From CALMEC01 sp963777565 (GTDB lineage: Bacteria > Actinomycetota > Thermoleophilia > Miltoncostaeales > Miltoncostaeaceae): a DNA stretch of 64,000 nt. Below are positions 50,599 to 58,957 of the stretch, piece after piece. The translations under genes and the position numbers were made by a program. Under the pieces are notes generated by a model. The model had not been told where the DNA came from. It saw only the letters and a program-made list of their open reading frames with translations, and made no database searches. Location: positions 62,001 to 126,000 of the forward strand of contig CAVZQZ010000001.1 of the NCBI GenBank assembly GCA_963777565.1. The letters are read 5' to 3'. Position 1 is the stretch's first letter. Each line of letters begins with the position of its first letter.

Positions 50599-51723
50599 GT
50601 GGGCCCGGTCGCCATCGTCGGCGTCGGGCTCATCGGCGGCTCACTCGGGCTCGCGCTGCGCGCGCGCGCCGGGGTGGGGGAGGTGCGAGGGTTCGATCCC
50701 GACCCGCAGGCGGTCGCCGCAGGGCTGGAGCGCGGCGCGATCACCCGGCGCGCTGCGACGATCGCGGATGCCGTCGCCGACGCCGACGCGGTGTTCGTGG
50801 CGGCTCCGGTCGGCCAGATCGGCGACCTCGCGCGTCAGGTGCTCGCCAGCGCCGGCGACGATTGCGTCGTCACCGACGTCGGATCGTCCAAGGTATCGGT
50901 GCTGGGCGCGCTCGACCCCGGCGAGCGGGAGCGCTTCATCGGCGGGCACCCAGTCTGCGGCGCCGAACGCGGCGGGGTGGGCCACGCACGCGGCGACCTC
51001 TTCTGCGGGGCCACCTGCTTCCTCACCCCCGTCTCCGGAAGCCCGCCCCGACCTCTTCGAGCGTCTCCACGCGACTGGTCGCGGCCATCGGCGCGCGGCC
51101 GTCTGCGATCGAGGCCGACGTGCACGACCGCCTCATGGCGCTCGTCTCGCACCTGCCGCACGTCATCGCCTCGGCGCTCGTCCACCAGGCGGCGGCGACC
51201 GCGCCGCAGGGCCGGGAGGCCCTCCGCTCGAGCCGGGGCCGTCGTTCGTGGATCTGACCCGGGTGGCGGGGGCCAATCCTCCGCTGTGGGCCGACATCCT
51301 CCTGGCGAACCGGGCGGCGGTGATCGGCGCGATCGAGGACCAGGCGGAGCGGCTGGGGGAGGTCGCGCAGGCCCTCGAGTCGGGCGATCATGCGTGGCTG
51401 CAGGCGTTCATGGAGGGAGCTGCCGCCGGACGCGCGCGGCTACGCGAGGCCGAGCCGGAGGTGATGCACGAGCCGTGGCGGATCGTCGTGGCGATGCCGA
51501 ACCGGCCGGGGGTCATCTCCGAGTCGCCACGGTCCTCGGGCACGCACACATCAACATCGAGGACCTGTCGCTTCGAAGCGGAGCCGGGGAAGAGGCCGGC
51601 GAGCTCAGCCTCGTGGTGACGGGGCGCGAGATCGCGGACCGCGCAGCCGACCTGCTCACCGAACGCCGATACGCCGTGCGCCTCGAGTCGGTGGCGTCCG
51701 GGGATGCCGCCGGCGACAGCTAG
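50599..51723 (+). CDS. tyrA: Prephenate dehydrogenase with C-terminal ACT domain, frameshifted
   Basis: Converts prephenate to 4-hydroxyphenylpyruvate with NAD(P)+, toward Tyr. GTG 50599 begins GPVAIVGVGLIGGSLGLALRA, the Rossmann motif; VVTDVGSSK, GGHPVCGAERGGVGHA and ALVSHLPHVIASAL are conserved blocks. The C-terminus (WRIVVAMPNRPGVISE, then HINIEDLSL) is an ACT-type feedback domain. Frames change near 51043, 51232 and 51520, three +1 events that restore the starting frame. Its last four bases overlap the convergent gene at 51720. Confidence 0.9.
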   Translation: MGPVAIVGVGLIGGSLGLALRARAGVGEVRGFDPDPQAVAAGLERGAITRRAATIADAVADADAVFVAAPVGQIGDLARQVLASAGDDCVVTDVGSSKVSVLGALDPGERERFIGGHPVCGAERGGVGHARGDLFCGATCFLTPVSGSPPRPLRASPRDWSRPSARGRLRSRPTCTTASWRSSRTCRTSSPRRSSTRRRRPRRRAGRPSARAGAVVRGSDPGGGGQSSAVGRHPPGEPGGGDRRDRGPGGAAGGGRAGPRVGRSCVAAGVHGGSCRRTRAATRGRAGGDARAVADRRGDAEPAGGHLRVATVLGHAHINIEDLSLRSGAGEEAGELSLVVTGREIADRAADLLTERRYAVRLESVASGDAAGDS

Positions 51724-53330
51724 AACAGTCCGGGGACCAGTCTCAGCTCGATCCACGTGACGCGGCCGTTCACGACGTGGTACTCGATCGCGGTGAAGAA
51801 GGCGGCGACCACGCAGGTCTGGATCGCGGCGGTGGTGCTGCAGATCGCAACGTCCTGGTCGAGTCGCCCCGAGAGGTCGCCCACGAACTCACCCACGGCG
51901 ACGCCCTCGGCGGTCCGGGCGCCGCGCTGCAGGGTTCGCAGCGACGTCACGAAGTTGTTCGTCCGGTTGAACTGTACGAGCAGGTCGCGGTAGTGCCAGC
52001 GCAGCGCGGCGCCCCCGGCCAGGCGCCGCGCGCGCTTCGGTCGGCCGAGGATCTCAGTGACCTGCGCCTGACTCATCGTGAGCGTGACGCACCGCGTCTC
52101 GATCTCCGACACGGCGAAGCGCCGCTGCGGTGGGCAGGGCACCCGCAGCTTCGCGGTGCCACGTCCGACCAGCGGCCTGGGGGAGAGGATCGTCAGCGTC
52201 TCGCCGCCCCCGTTGGCCGTCACGACGTCGGGCCGCCCGTCACCGGTGGCGTCCGCCGACACGATCGCCCCGGGGGTCTTGCCGACCTGAAACTGACGAG
52301 CCGGGCCAAGGTTGCCGCGGCCGTCGCCGGCCAGCACCGACACGTCGTCCGATCCGCCGTTCGATGTCGCGACGTCGATCAGGCCGTCCCCGGTCCAATC
52401 GCCGACCGCCAGGTCCGACGGCAGGCTGCTCGTCACGGATGGGCGCCCCGCGACGAAGCGGCCTTCGCCGACGCCCAGCTGCACGGTCACCTCGTACGAG
52501 AGCCGGTTCGCCGCGAGGATGTCCAGGTGGCCGTCACGGTTGAGGTCCGCGACGGCGACCGCCGTCGGCGACTGCCCGGCGGGCAGCCGGACAGGCCGGG
52601 CGAACGTGCCATCGCCGGCGCCCGCGACGATCGACACCCCGGGAGGCGTCTGGACGGCCGCGACGATGTCCGGCCGACCGTCCTCGGTGACGTCGGCCAG
52701 GAGCGCGTCGACGGGGAAGTCGCCGATGTTGGTGAAGCGGCCGCGGTCGAAGCCTGCAGGGCCGTGACCGAGCAGCACCGACGCGTTGCGCGACTCGCTG
52801 TTGACCACGACGAGGTCGAGGTGCCCGTCGCCATTGACGTCGCCGGCCGTGATGTCGGTCGGCCCGCCTCCGACGAGGAGCGTGGTCGACGCGGCCACCC
52901 GTCCGACGCCGTCGAGCGTCAGCACGCTCACCGTGCGATCCCGGTTCGCGGTCGCGAGGTCGACCTTTCCGTCCTCGTTGAAATCGCCGGCCGCCAACGC
53001 GAGAGCCGTATCGCTGATGACGATGCCGGTTCCGGTGGCGAACCGACCGCCGCCGATCCCGGCGTGTACGAGAACCTGCGACGACGAGCTCGAGGCCGTC
53101 ACGATGTCCGGTACGTGATCGCCGGTCACGTCGAGTACGAGCACCCCCGTCGGCTGGGGCTCGGTTCGGACGGTCAGCCGCGGCGCGAAGTCGATCGCCC
53201 CTGCGGCAGTCGACGTCGCGATCCCCGCCACCACGAGCCCGAGGGCGCAAAGCGCGCGTCCACGTAAACGTCGGGTTCTTGTCAGCAGCGCGCTCGTCGG
53301 GCTGAGGCTACCGGGGCGCCGACCGACCAT
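51720..53330 (-). CDS. Exported FG-GAP/VCBS repeat protein
   Basis: About 536 residues. A signal peptide (roughly residues 20-45, ending AAGA) is followed by seven FG-GAP/VCBS-like repeats, each with a DxNxDGxxDL-type calcium loop (DFNEDGKVDLAT, DVNGDGHLDLVV, DLNRDGHLDILA and so on), predicted to form a beta-propeller. The last 160 residues (MSQAQVTEILGRPKRARR onward) form a separate SmpA/OmlA-like small domain with four Cys. Likely a cell-surface binding protein. ATG 53330 has no clear ribosome site, so the start is uncertain. It overlaps the tyrA tail by four bases. Confidence 0.75.
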   Translation of the reverse strand: MVGRRPGSLSPTSALLTRTRRLRGRALCALGLVVAGIATSTAAGAIDFAPRLTVRTEPQPTGVLVLDVTGDHVPDIVTASSSSSQVLVHAGIGGGRFATGTGIVISDTALALAAGDFNEDGKVDLATANRDRTVSVLTLDGVGRVAASTTLLVGGGPTDITAGDVNGDGHLDLVVVNSESRNASVLLGHGPAGFDRGRFTNIGDFPVDALLADVTEDGRPDIVAAVQTPPGVSIVAGAGDGTFARPVRLPAGQSPTAVAVADLNRDGHLDILAANRLSYEVTVQLGVGEGRFVAGRPSVTSSLPSDLAVGDWTGDGLIDVATSNGGSDDVSVLAGDGRGNLGPARQFQVGKTPGAIVSADATGDGRPDVVTANGGGETLTILSPRPLVGRGTAKLRVPCPPQRRFAVSEIETRCVTLTMSQAQVTEILGRPKRARRLAGGAALRWHYRDLLVQFNRTNNFVTSLRTLQRGARTAEGVAVGEFVGDLSGRLDQDVAICSTTAAIQTCVVAAFFTAIEYHVVNGRVTWIELRLVPGLF

Positions 53331-53381
53331 GGGGTGAAAACGGCCTCCGTCCGAGGGCCTCGGCGTCACGGCCTTAACGAG

Positions 53382-53409
53382 CCAGGGGCTCCCTTGCAGG
53401 AGCCCCTGG
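53382..53409. terminator. Perfect 11-bp hairpin upstream of the FG-GAP gene
   Basis: CCAGGGGCTCC (53382-53392) and GGAGCCCCTGG (53399-53409) pair perfectly around a six-base loop. It could be a terminator for leftward transcription from the hydrolase side, or a leader structure of the FG-GAP gene 50 bases further on. No T tract follows. Confidence 0.5.
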
Positions 53410-53723
53410 TCCTTGTCGAACGGGCCGTTCCCATTCTTCGTGACCCGAAAGCCACTCCGTCTGGGGCGGTTGTCAAAACCGTCGTCTCCCGAAGGAGAAT
53501 TCGACTCCAACCCCGTCCGACGCGTGGAACACTCGCACCCGACGATGCGCTTCGCAAGGAATGCCACAAACCGGATTCTCGCATCGAGCGAGAATCCGAA
53601 AATCATGTGGATTCGCTCGGAGCGAAGATCGAGCTGAGAGGCTCCTGCGCGTCCCCGAACTCGGCCCGGCGGCTGCGCCGAACAGCCTGGTTGACCACGC
53701 TCGCACCGCCTCCGGAACGACGA

Positions 53724-53756
53724 AGGCCCGGACCGCCTGTCGGCGTGTCCGGGCCT
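53724..53756. terminator. Perfect 10-bp hairpin, possible terminator or attenuator
   Basis: AGGCCCGGAC (53724-53733) pairs with GTCCGGGCCT (53747-53756) over a 13-base loop. On the minus strand TCGTCGTT follows. It lies downstream of the leader-peptide-like frame and of the alpha/beta hydrolase gene, so it probably ends that transcript. Confidence 0.45.
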
Positions 53757-53835
53757 CCGGTGGCAGCAGAGGTTTGGCTAAGGGCGCGTGCCCTGCCTCC
53801 ATCGCTGCGGCTGCGCGTGGAAGGCGCGCCCCTAG

Positions 53836-53853
53836 CTACTGCCACCTCCACAT
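53836..53853 (-). CDS. Possible five-codon leader peptide MWRWQ
   Basis: On the minus strand ATG TGG AGG TGG CAG TAG encodes MWRWQ, with two Trp in five residues. An extended Shine-Dalgarno-like AAAGGAGGTGG (53870-53880) lies upstream but 16 or more bases away, which is far for initiation. Two inverted repeats follow, an arrangement reminiscent of Trp attenuators, yet no trp gene lies downstream. May be chance. Confidence 0.25.
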   Translation of the reverse strand: MWRWQ

Positions 53854-53924
53854 GGTTCTAGCAATCGGACCACCTCCTTTCCGTGGTACCGAAACGGTAG
53901 CCGCAATCGCGGCGTCGCGCCAGG

Positions 53925-54764
53925 TCAGCCGATGGTGTGCGCGTCGAGGAAATCCAGGACGCACCGCGAGAGGGCACCGCCGCGCCAGGTGAGGGGGGCG
54001 ACGCCCGGTTCCTCCACCACGAGCTCGGCACCCGGGATCCGCCGGGCGTACTCCTGCGCGATGGCGAGGGGGTGATCCGGGTCGATCGCGTCGTGGCTTC
54101 CGACGACCAGCGTCGGGGTGGCGACCCCGCCGAGCGCATCGAGCCCGTCGAACGCGGCGGAGCGGGGCGTCGCGCGCAACGCATCCGCCACCGCCTGCGG
54201 GTGACGGTGGCGCGACAGGCGCTGGAGGATCACGGTGCGGAGCGAGTCGGCCCACTCGTCGGGAACCGTGAGGGGCTCCAGCGCGGCGAGCATCCCCGCC
54301 GGGCCGCCCGTTTCGAGGCCGCGGGCGAGCGCGTCCCACCGCGCGAGATCGTTGGGAGGCCGCCCGAGGTGCGCCGGGGCGCCGAGCACCAGCGCCGCGA
54401 CCCGTTCAGGGTGGAGCAGGGCAACGCGCACGGCGGTCGCGGCTCCCATCGAGTGGCCCACGAGCACGGCCCGATCGGCACCCGCCATGTCGAGCACGGC
54501 GACGGCGTCGTCGGCGTACTCGGCATACCGGTATTCGCCGGGGGTGGGCGCCGGGTCGGATTCGCCGTGACCGCGGGCGTCGTATGCGATGACGCGGTAC
54601 CCGGAGCGCTCCAGCGTCCGCGAGCCGTGGAACACGTACCGCCGCGTCGCGGTGAGTCCGTGAAGTGCCAGGAGGAGGGGCCCGTCTCCGGAGTCCGAGC
54701 CCTCGAGGGTGAATCCGCCCCGGTTGACCCGTATCGGCTCCGGCGCAGACGCGGGGGCCGTCAC
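53925..54764 (-). CDS. Alpha/beta hydrolase
   Basis: A 279-residue alpha/beta-hydrolase-fold enzyme. The oxyanion region is LLALHGLTATRR, the nucleophile elbow LVGHSMGAATAV (Ser), the acid is in VVGSHDAIDPDHPLA, and the usual C-terminal His is less clear; W/R-rich sequence replaces the common GH motif (VEEPGVAPLTWRGG). That missing or displaced His makes activity uncertain. Substrate unknown. GTG 54764 overlaps the upstream gene stop (GTGA). Confidence 0.85.
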   Translation of the reverse strand: MTAPASAPEPIRVNRGGFTLEGSDSGDGPLLLALHGLTATRRYVFHGSRTLERSGYRVIAYDARGHGESDPAPTPGEYRYAEYADDAVAVLDMAGADRAVLVGHSMGAATAVRVALLHPERVAALVLGAPAHLGRPPNDLARWDALARGLETGGPAGMLAALEPLTVPDEWADSLRTVILQRLSRHRHPQAVADALRATPRSAAFDGLDALGGVATPTLVVGSHDAIDPDHPLAIAQEYARRIPGAELVVEEPGVAPLTWRGGALSRCVLDFLDAHTIG

Positions 54765-55345
54765 TCCTCGTTCCGCGGCGGGGCCGCGGCGTCCCGGGTC
54801 TTGAGCTCCTCGCGAAGGCGCGCCTCGGTGCGCTTTCCCCGTCGCCGCGTGTAGAGGATGTACAGCAGCACCACGAACACGACCGCCGCGCCGATCGCGC
54901 CGATCAGGCTGCTCGAGCGGAAGTAGGGGCCCTCGACGTCAAGCGTTCGCTCCCCGGCGTGCGCGGCGTTGCCGGTGCCGAGGACGATGCCCAGCGTCAG
55001 GAGGTTCGGGGCTGCGAGCACGATCACGCCCGCGAGCATCAGGAGCCAGACCTTCCACGGGCGGCGCTTGCGGAACGCGAACCAGAGGGCAAGGAGCGGG
55101 ATGAACGTGAACACCGACCCGTAGAAGAGCCCGAGTCCGATGCCCGAGGCGGTGCTGCCGCCAACCTGGTCGCCGATCCGGTGGGACCACCACCTGGGCA
55201 GAAACGCAGCGCCGACGAAGAACAGCACCAACCCCACCAGGAGCACGATCCCCCCGATCACGAACCGGCGCCCCCAGTTGACCTCACGGCCGCGCTCGCT
55301 CGAGGGCTCGGGCGTGCGGCCGGCGGCCTGTGGGGTGTCGCTCAT
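54761..55345 (-). CDS. Membrane protein of unknown function
   Basis: A 194-residue protein with a charged N-terminal 25 residues, four predicted membrane segments (about 28-50, 66-90, 98-120 and 145-167), and a basic C-terminal tail ending PPRNEE. The short loop after the first segment contains WWSHRIGDQVGG. No family recognised. It is cotranslated with the downstream hydrolase through a four-base overlap. Confidence 0.65.
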   Translation of the reverse strand: MSDTPQAAGRTPEPSSERGREVNWGRRFVIGGIVLLVGLVLFFVGAAFLPRWWSHRIGDQVGGSTASGIGLGLFYGSVFTFIPLLALWFAFRKRRPWKVWLLMLAGVIVLAAPNLLTLGIVLGTGNAAHAGERTLDVEGPYFRSSSLIGAIGAAVVFVVLLYILYTRRRGKRTEARLREELKTRDAAAPPRNEE

Positions 55346-55374
55346 TGGCGCATTCTCGCAGGAGCGCGTACCGT
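55345..55374 (+). promoter_or_regulatory. Promoter of the gene at 55381
   Basis: TTGGCG (55345-55350) and TACCGT (55369-55374) are 18 bases apart; the -10 ends six bases before ATG 55381, so the message would be leaderless. Confidence 0.55.
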
Positions 55375-55380
55375 GTGGGC

Positions 55381-56292
55381 ATGGCCGACCTCGCCGGGGC
55401 CGAGCGACTGCTGCGCCACCCGGTGGCGGCGCTGCTGACAGCGCCGGAAGGGACGGTGACCGTCGCGGCGTCTATCGCCGGGGACCCGCCCTGCACCCGC
55501 CTCGCGTGGATCGACTGGCGAGCGGGAGCCATCGTGGCGCGGATCGCATGTCCGCCGGCTCGCCCCAGCCCCCTGCGGCCGTTGGTGGCTACCGACGTCG
55601 GGGTGGAGCAGGCAGGTGTCGACGACCGGGTGCTCGCGATCAGGGTGGCGCCCGGCGTCGCCGGCGTCCAGGTCATCGTCGCCGACTCCGAGCAGCCGTC
55701 CCCTGCCGCGATGGGCCCCGAGCATCTCGCCCTGGTGCGGCTACCGCGCGACCTCGCCGTGGTGATGGTCGACGCCCTGGACACCGGTGGCGAGCCGCTC
55801 GGCCGGCTCGATGCCGCCGGCATCGGCGTGCTGCACCTGTCATCCGGGCGCCTGGCGGGGCGGCTCGGGGCCCGTCACGGCATGGCCGCGGGATTTGGCG
55901 CGGGGCGCTGGACCGACGACCTCGAGGACGCTGCGTTCGAGGCCGGGTTCCGGCCGCGACTCCCGGCGTGGCTGCCCGAGGGCCTCGCGCGCGGGCCCTT
56001 TCACCTCGAGCCGGACGTCGCCTACCCGGCCGCGCCCCCGGCGGTCGCGGTGGCATGGGGGCGGGAGCCGAGGCGCGTGTTGGTGCGTCAGACGCCCGGC
56101 CCGCTGCCGAACCCGGACACGCCGGGAGGTCGAACCGAGCCGGTCACGATCGGGTCGGCACGAGGACTCGCCATGATGCGCGGGCGATTCGCGACCCTCG
56201 TTTGGGAGGCCGACGACCGGGCGTTCGGGGTGCAGGTCGTCGGATTCGACGAGCCGTTGCAGACGGCGCTTCGCGTTGCGGCCTCCCTGTAG
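55381..56292 (+). CDS. Hypothetical protein, DUF4367-like C-terminus
   Basis: A 303-residue soluble protein from ATG 55381, a start fixed by the -10 box six bases upstream. The N-terminal half is Ala/Val-rich and strand-like. The C-terminal part (AAFEAGFRPRLPAWLPEGL, then AVAWGREPRRVLVRQTPG and AFGVQVVGFDE) resembles the DUF4367 domain seen in sporulation and anti-sigma-associated proteins. No membrane anchor is visible. Function unknown. Its stop lies within the aroA promoter. Confidence 0.6.
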   Translation: MADLAGAERLLRHPVAALLTAPEGTVTVAASIAGDPPCTRLAWIDWRAGAIVARIACPPARPSPLRPLVATDVGVEQAGVDDRVLAIRVAPGVAGVQVIVADSEQPSPAAMGPEHLALVRLPRDLAVVMVDALDTGGEPLGRLDAAGIGVLHLSSGRLAGRLGARHGMAAGFGAGRWTDDLEDAAFEAGFRPRLPAWLPEGLARGPFHLEPDVAYPAAPPAVAVAWGREPRRVLVRQTPGPLPNPDTPGGRTEPVTIGSARGLAMMRGRFATLVWEADDRAFGVQVVGFDEPLQTALRVAASL

Positions 56293-56303
56293 CCTGTCGC
56301 GCC

Positions 56304-57605
56304 GTGACGACCGTCCGAGTGGCACCAGCAACCGCGCTCAGCGGCGCGATCGGCGTCCCGCCCGACAAGTCGATCACGCATCGCGCCCTGATGCTCGGCG
56401 CGATCTCCGACCGCACCGTTGCGATCGATCGGCCCCTGGACTCCGCCGACACGGGCGCCACGCTCGGAGCGATGGAAGCCTGCGGGGTCACCGCCCGCGG
56501 GCACCTCGGTGACCGTGTGGAGCTCGACGGGGTCGGCCTTCGGGGGTTGCGCCCGGCGGCCGTCATCGACTGCCTGAACGCCGGTACGCTCATCCGGCTG
56601 CTGGCGGGCATCCTCGTGGGCCAGCGCTGCGAGGGGACGGTCCTCGACGGCGACGTGTCGCTGCGCCGGCGGCCGATGACCAGGATCGCCCGGCCGCTCG
56701 CCGCGATGGGCGCCGACATCCACACCATGACGGGTGGCACGCCCCCGATCGTCGTGTCGGGGCCACGGCCGCTCCGCGGCATCGTCCACGACCTGCCCGT
56801 CGCGAGCGGACAGGTCAAGAGCTGCCTGCTGCTGGCGGGGCTGTTCGCCGACGGCGAGACATGGGTCCGGGAGCCACACCCGTCCCGCGACCACACCGAG
56901 CGGATGCTCGCCGCCTCCGGCGTCCCGGTCCTGCGCGACGGCGACCTCGTCGGCGTGCGCGGGCCGGTGGAATCCCTCGCGCTGCCCGATCTGACCGTGC
57001 CCGGCGACTTCTCGTCGGCCGCGTTCCATCTCGTCGCGGCGGCCCTGCGGGCGACCCGGAGGTGCGGCTGGTGGGCGTGAACGTCAACCCGACCCGGACC
57101 GGGCTGCTCGACGTGCTCGCGGCGGATGGGGGTCGCGGTCCAAGTCGAGCCGGGCGAGCCGATGGCCGGCGAGCCCTGCGCCGACCTGGTCGTGCGGCGC
57201 GCCGACGGCCTCCGCGCGACCGAGGTCGCGCCCGAGGAGGTACCTGCGATGATCGACGAGCTCCCGCTGGTGGGGTTGCTCGGCGCGTTCGCCTCGGGCG
57301 TCACCGTCGTTCGCGGAGCCGAGGAGCTCCGGGTCAAGGAGAGCGACCGCATCTCGGCGGTGTGCAACGCCCTGCGCGCCCTCGGGGTGCGGGCCGATGA
57401 GCACGAGGACGGCTTCAGCGTTCACGGAACCGGACGCGTGGTCGGAGGAGCGGTCGACTCCGTCGGCGATCACCGCCTCGCGATGCTCGGCGCGGTCGCC
57501 GGCCTCGCGAGCGACGAGGGCGTCTCCGTGAGCGGATTCGAGGTGGCCAAGGTCTCATACCCGGGGTTCGCGCACGACCTCGCCGCCCTCGGCGGGGTGA
57601 GGTGA
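56304..57605 (+). CDS. aroA: 5-enolpyruvylshikimate-3-phosphate synthase, frameshifted near 57.05-57.13 kb
   Basis: Sixth step of the shikimate pathway. GTG 56304 is preceded by TAGCCT eight bases away. Conserved blocks are PPDKSITHRALMLGA, NAGTLIRLLAGI, SLRRRPMTRIARPLAAMGAD, PGDFSSAAFHLVAAAL, the ELPLVGLLGAFASG region and GAEELRVKESDRI. Between these, VRLVGVNVNPTRTGLLDVL is read in another frame: one base is lost near 57052 and one gained near 57125. PPDKSITH is of the class found in Bacillus and actinobacterial lineages. It overlaps cmk. Confidence 0.93.
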
Positions 57606-58261
57606 TCGTCGCGATCGACGGGCCCGCGGGTGCCGGCAAGAGCACCGTCGCGCGACAGCTCGCGGCGCGCCTCGGCGTCGGCTACCTGAACACCGGGGCG
57701 ATGTACCGCGCGCTGTCGCTGCTGGCACTCGACGAGGGTGTCCCCACCGACGACGGCGCCGCGCTCGCCGAGCTGGCCCGCACCCACCGGATCGGGCTGC
57801 AGCCGGGTCCGACGGGGGAACGTGTGATGCTCGACGGTCGCGATGTGAGCGACGCCGTTCGGGAGCCGCGCGTGACGAGCGTGGTCTCGGGGGTCGCCGC
57901 GCACGGCGCGGTGCGCCGCGAGATCGTGGCGCTGCAGCGTGCCGTGCTCGCGGACGGCGAGTGGGTCGCCGACGGCCGTGACATCGGCAGCGTCGTGTGC
58001 CCGGACGCGGCCGTGAAGGTGTACCTCACCGCCGACCCCCAGGTGCGCGCCCGCCGCCGCCACGAGGAGCTCGTCCTGGCAGGCGCCGAAGTGGCGATGG
58101 ACGAGGTGCTGCGCCAGGTCGTGGAACGCGATCGGGCCGACTCCACCCGGGCCGAGAGCCCGCTCGTGGTGCCCCCCGGCGCGGTCGTGATCGACACGTC
58201 CGGCCTCACAGTCCCTGCGGTCGTCGACCGCCTGATGCAGATCGTCGGGACCGCGGCATGA
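57602..58261 (+). CDS. cmk: Cytidylate kinase
   Basis: Phosphorylates CMP and dCMP. The 219-residue protein has the P-loop GPAGAGKST near the N-terminus, YLNTGAMYRALS, GRDIGSVVCPDA (CMP binding) and the lid RRRHEEL. GTG 57602 overlaps the aroA stop. The order aroA-cmk-plsC-der is common in actinobacteria and their relatives. Confidence 0.96.
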   Translation: MIVAIDGPAGAGKSTVARQLAARLGVGYLNTGAMYRALSLLALDEGVPTDDGAALAELARTHRIGLQPGPTGERVMLDGRDVSDAVREPRVTSVVSGVAAHGAVRREIVALQRAVLADGEWVADGRDIGSVVCPDAAVKVYLTADPQVRARRRHEELVLAGAEVAMDEVLRQVVERDRADSTRAESPLVVPPGAVVIDTSGLTVPAVVDRLMQIVGTAA

Positions 58262-58905
58262 TGAGCCCGTTCCTGTGGGATGCCGGGCGGGCGGTGCTCC
58301 ACCCGATCCTTCGATTCGGCTTCCGGTTCTCTCGTGCGGGCGCCGAGCGGATTCCTCGGACCGGACCGGTGCTCATCGTCTGCAACCACCTGTCGCTGTG
58401 GGATCCCCCGTTTCTCGGCTCGGCGGCCAAGCCGCGCCGCGTCTACTTCATGGCGAAGTCCGAGCTCTTCCGCTTCAAGCCGTTCGGCTGGCTGATCGAC
58501 CGGGTCGGCGCATTCCCGGTCGCGCGGGGTGGCGTCGACCGCGATGCGATCCGCATGGCACGCGAGATCCTCACCCGTGGCGACGCGATGGTGATGTTCC
58601 CCGAGGGCACGAGGAGCCTGTCGGGGCAGCTCCGTCCGTTCTTCCCCGGTGCGGGGCTGATGGCGCTCGAGGACGGGGTCACCGTGATCCCCGCGGCCGT
58701 CTGGGGAAGCCAGCACCGCTTCGGCCCCGTGCGGGTGGTGTTCGGCGATCCCGTCGACTTCACCGACCTGACGGACGGGGCAAAGAGCGAGCGCGCGAGG
58801 CTCGCCACGACTCGCATCGCGCAGGCCGTCGCCGACCTCGTCCCGATGGCCGGGGGACCACCCCAGCAGGTCGCCGACGGCGAGCCCAGCCTCGAGAGGT
58901 ACTGA
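58258..58905 (+). CDS. plsC: 1-acyl-sn-glycerol-3-phosphate acyltransferase
   Basis: Second acylation step of phospholipid synthesis at the membrane. The 215-residue protein has the acyltransferase motif I NHLSLWD (H-x4-D), motif II GAFPVARGGVDRDAIRMA, motif III FPEGTRS and motif IV VIPAAVWGS. ATG 58258 overlaps the cmk stop; a second ATG follows at once. Confidence 0.93.
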   Translation: MMSPFLWDAGRAVLHPILRFGFRFSRAGAERIPRTGPVLIVCNHLSLWDPPFLGSAAKPRRVYFMAKSELFRFKPFGWLIDRVGAFPVARGGVDRDAIRMAREILTRGDAMVMFPEGTRSLSGQLRPFFPGAGLMALEDGVTVIPAAVWGSQHRFGPVRVVFGDPVDFTDLTDGAKSERARLATTRIAQAVADLVPMAGGPPQQVADGEPSLERY

Positions 58906-58957
58906 TCGCCGGACGGGCGCGCGGCGGAGGAAGGCCGCGGAACCTGCTTCACTTCGG

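Larger units (their letters stand above)
53331..53924. other. Intergenic stretch rich in stable hairpins
   Basis: About 590 bases with no convincing gene, between two leftward genes. It holds hairpins at 53382-53409 and 53724-53756, a composite element at 53463-53514 (GGGG and CCCC enclosing CGGTT/AACCG and TCTCC/GGAGA hairpins), an 11-bp inverted repeat (53778-53788 with 53825-53835), and a possible five-codon leader peptide at 53836-53853. Weak frames across it on both strands show no recognisable protein. Confidence 0.6.

Noticed and set aside
53440..53520. Possible tRNA (Ser- or Sec-like) with anticodon arm and long variable arm
   Set aside because: No acceptable D arm or acceptor stem could be drawn on either strand, the T arm does not pair in the canonical register, and position 33 would not be U.
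53561..53992. 143-codon plus-strand frame across the hairpin-rich gap
   Set aside because: No recognisable sequence, no ribosome site, and it runs through several perfect inverted repeats and into the antisense of the hydrolase gene.
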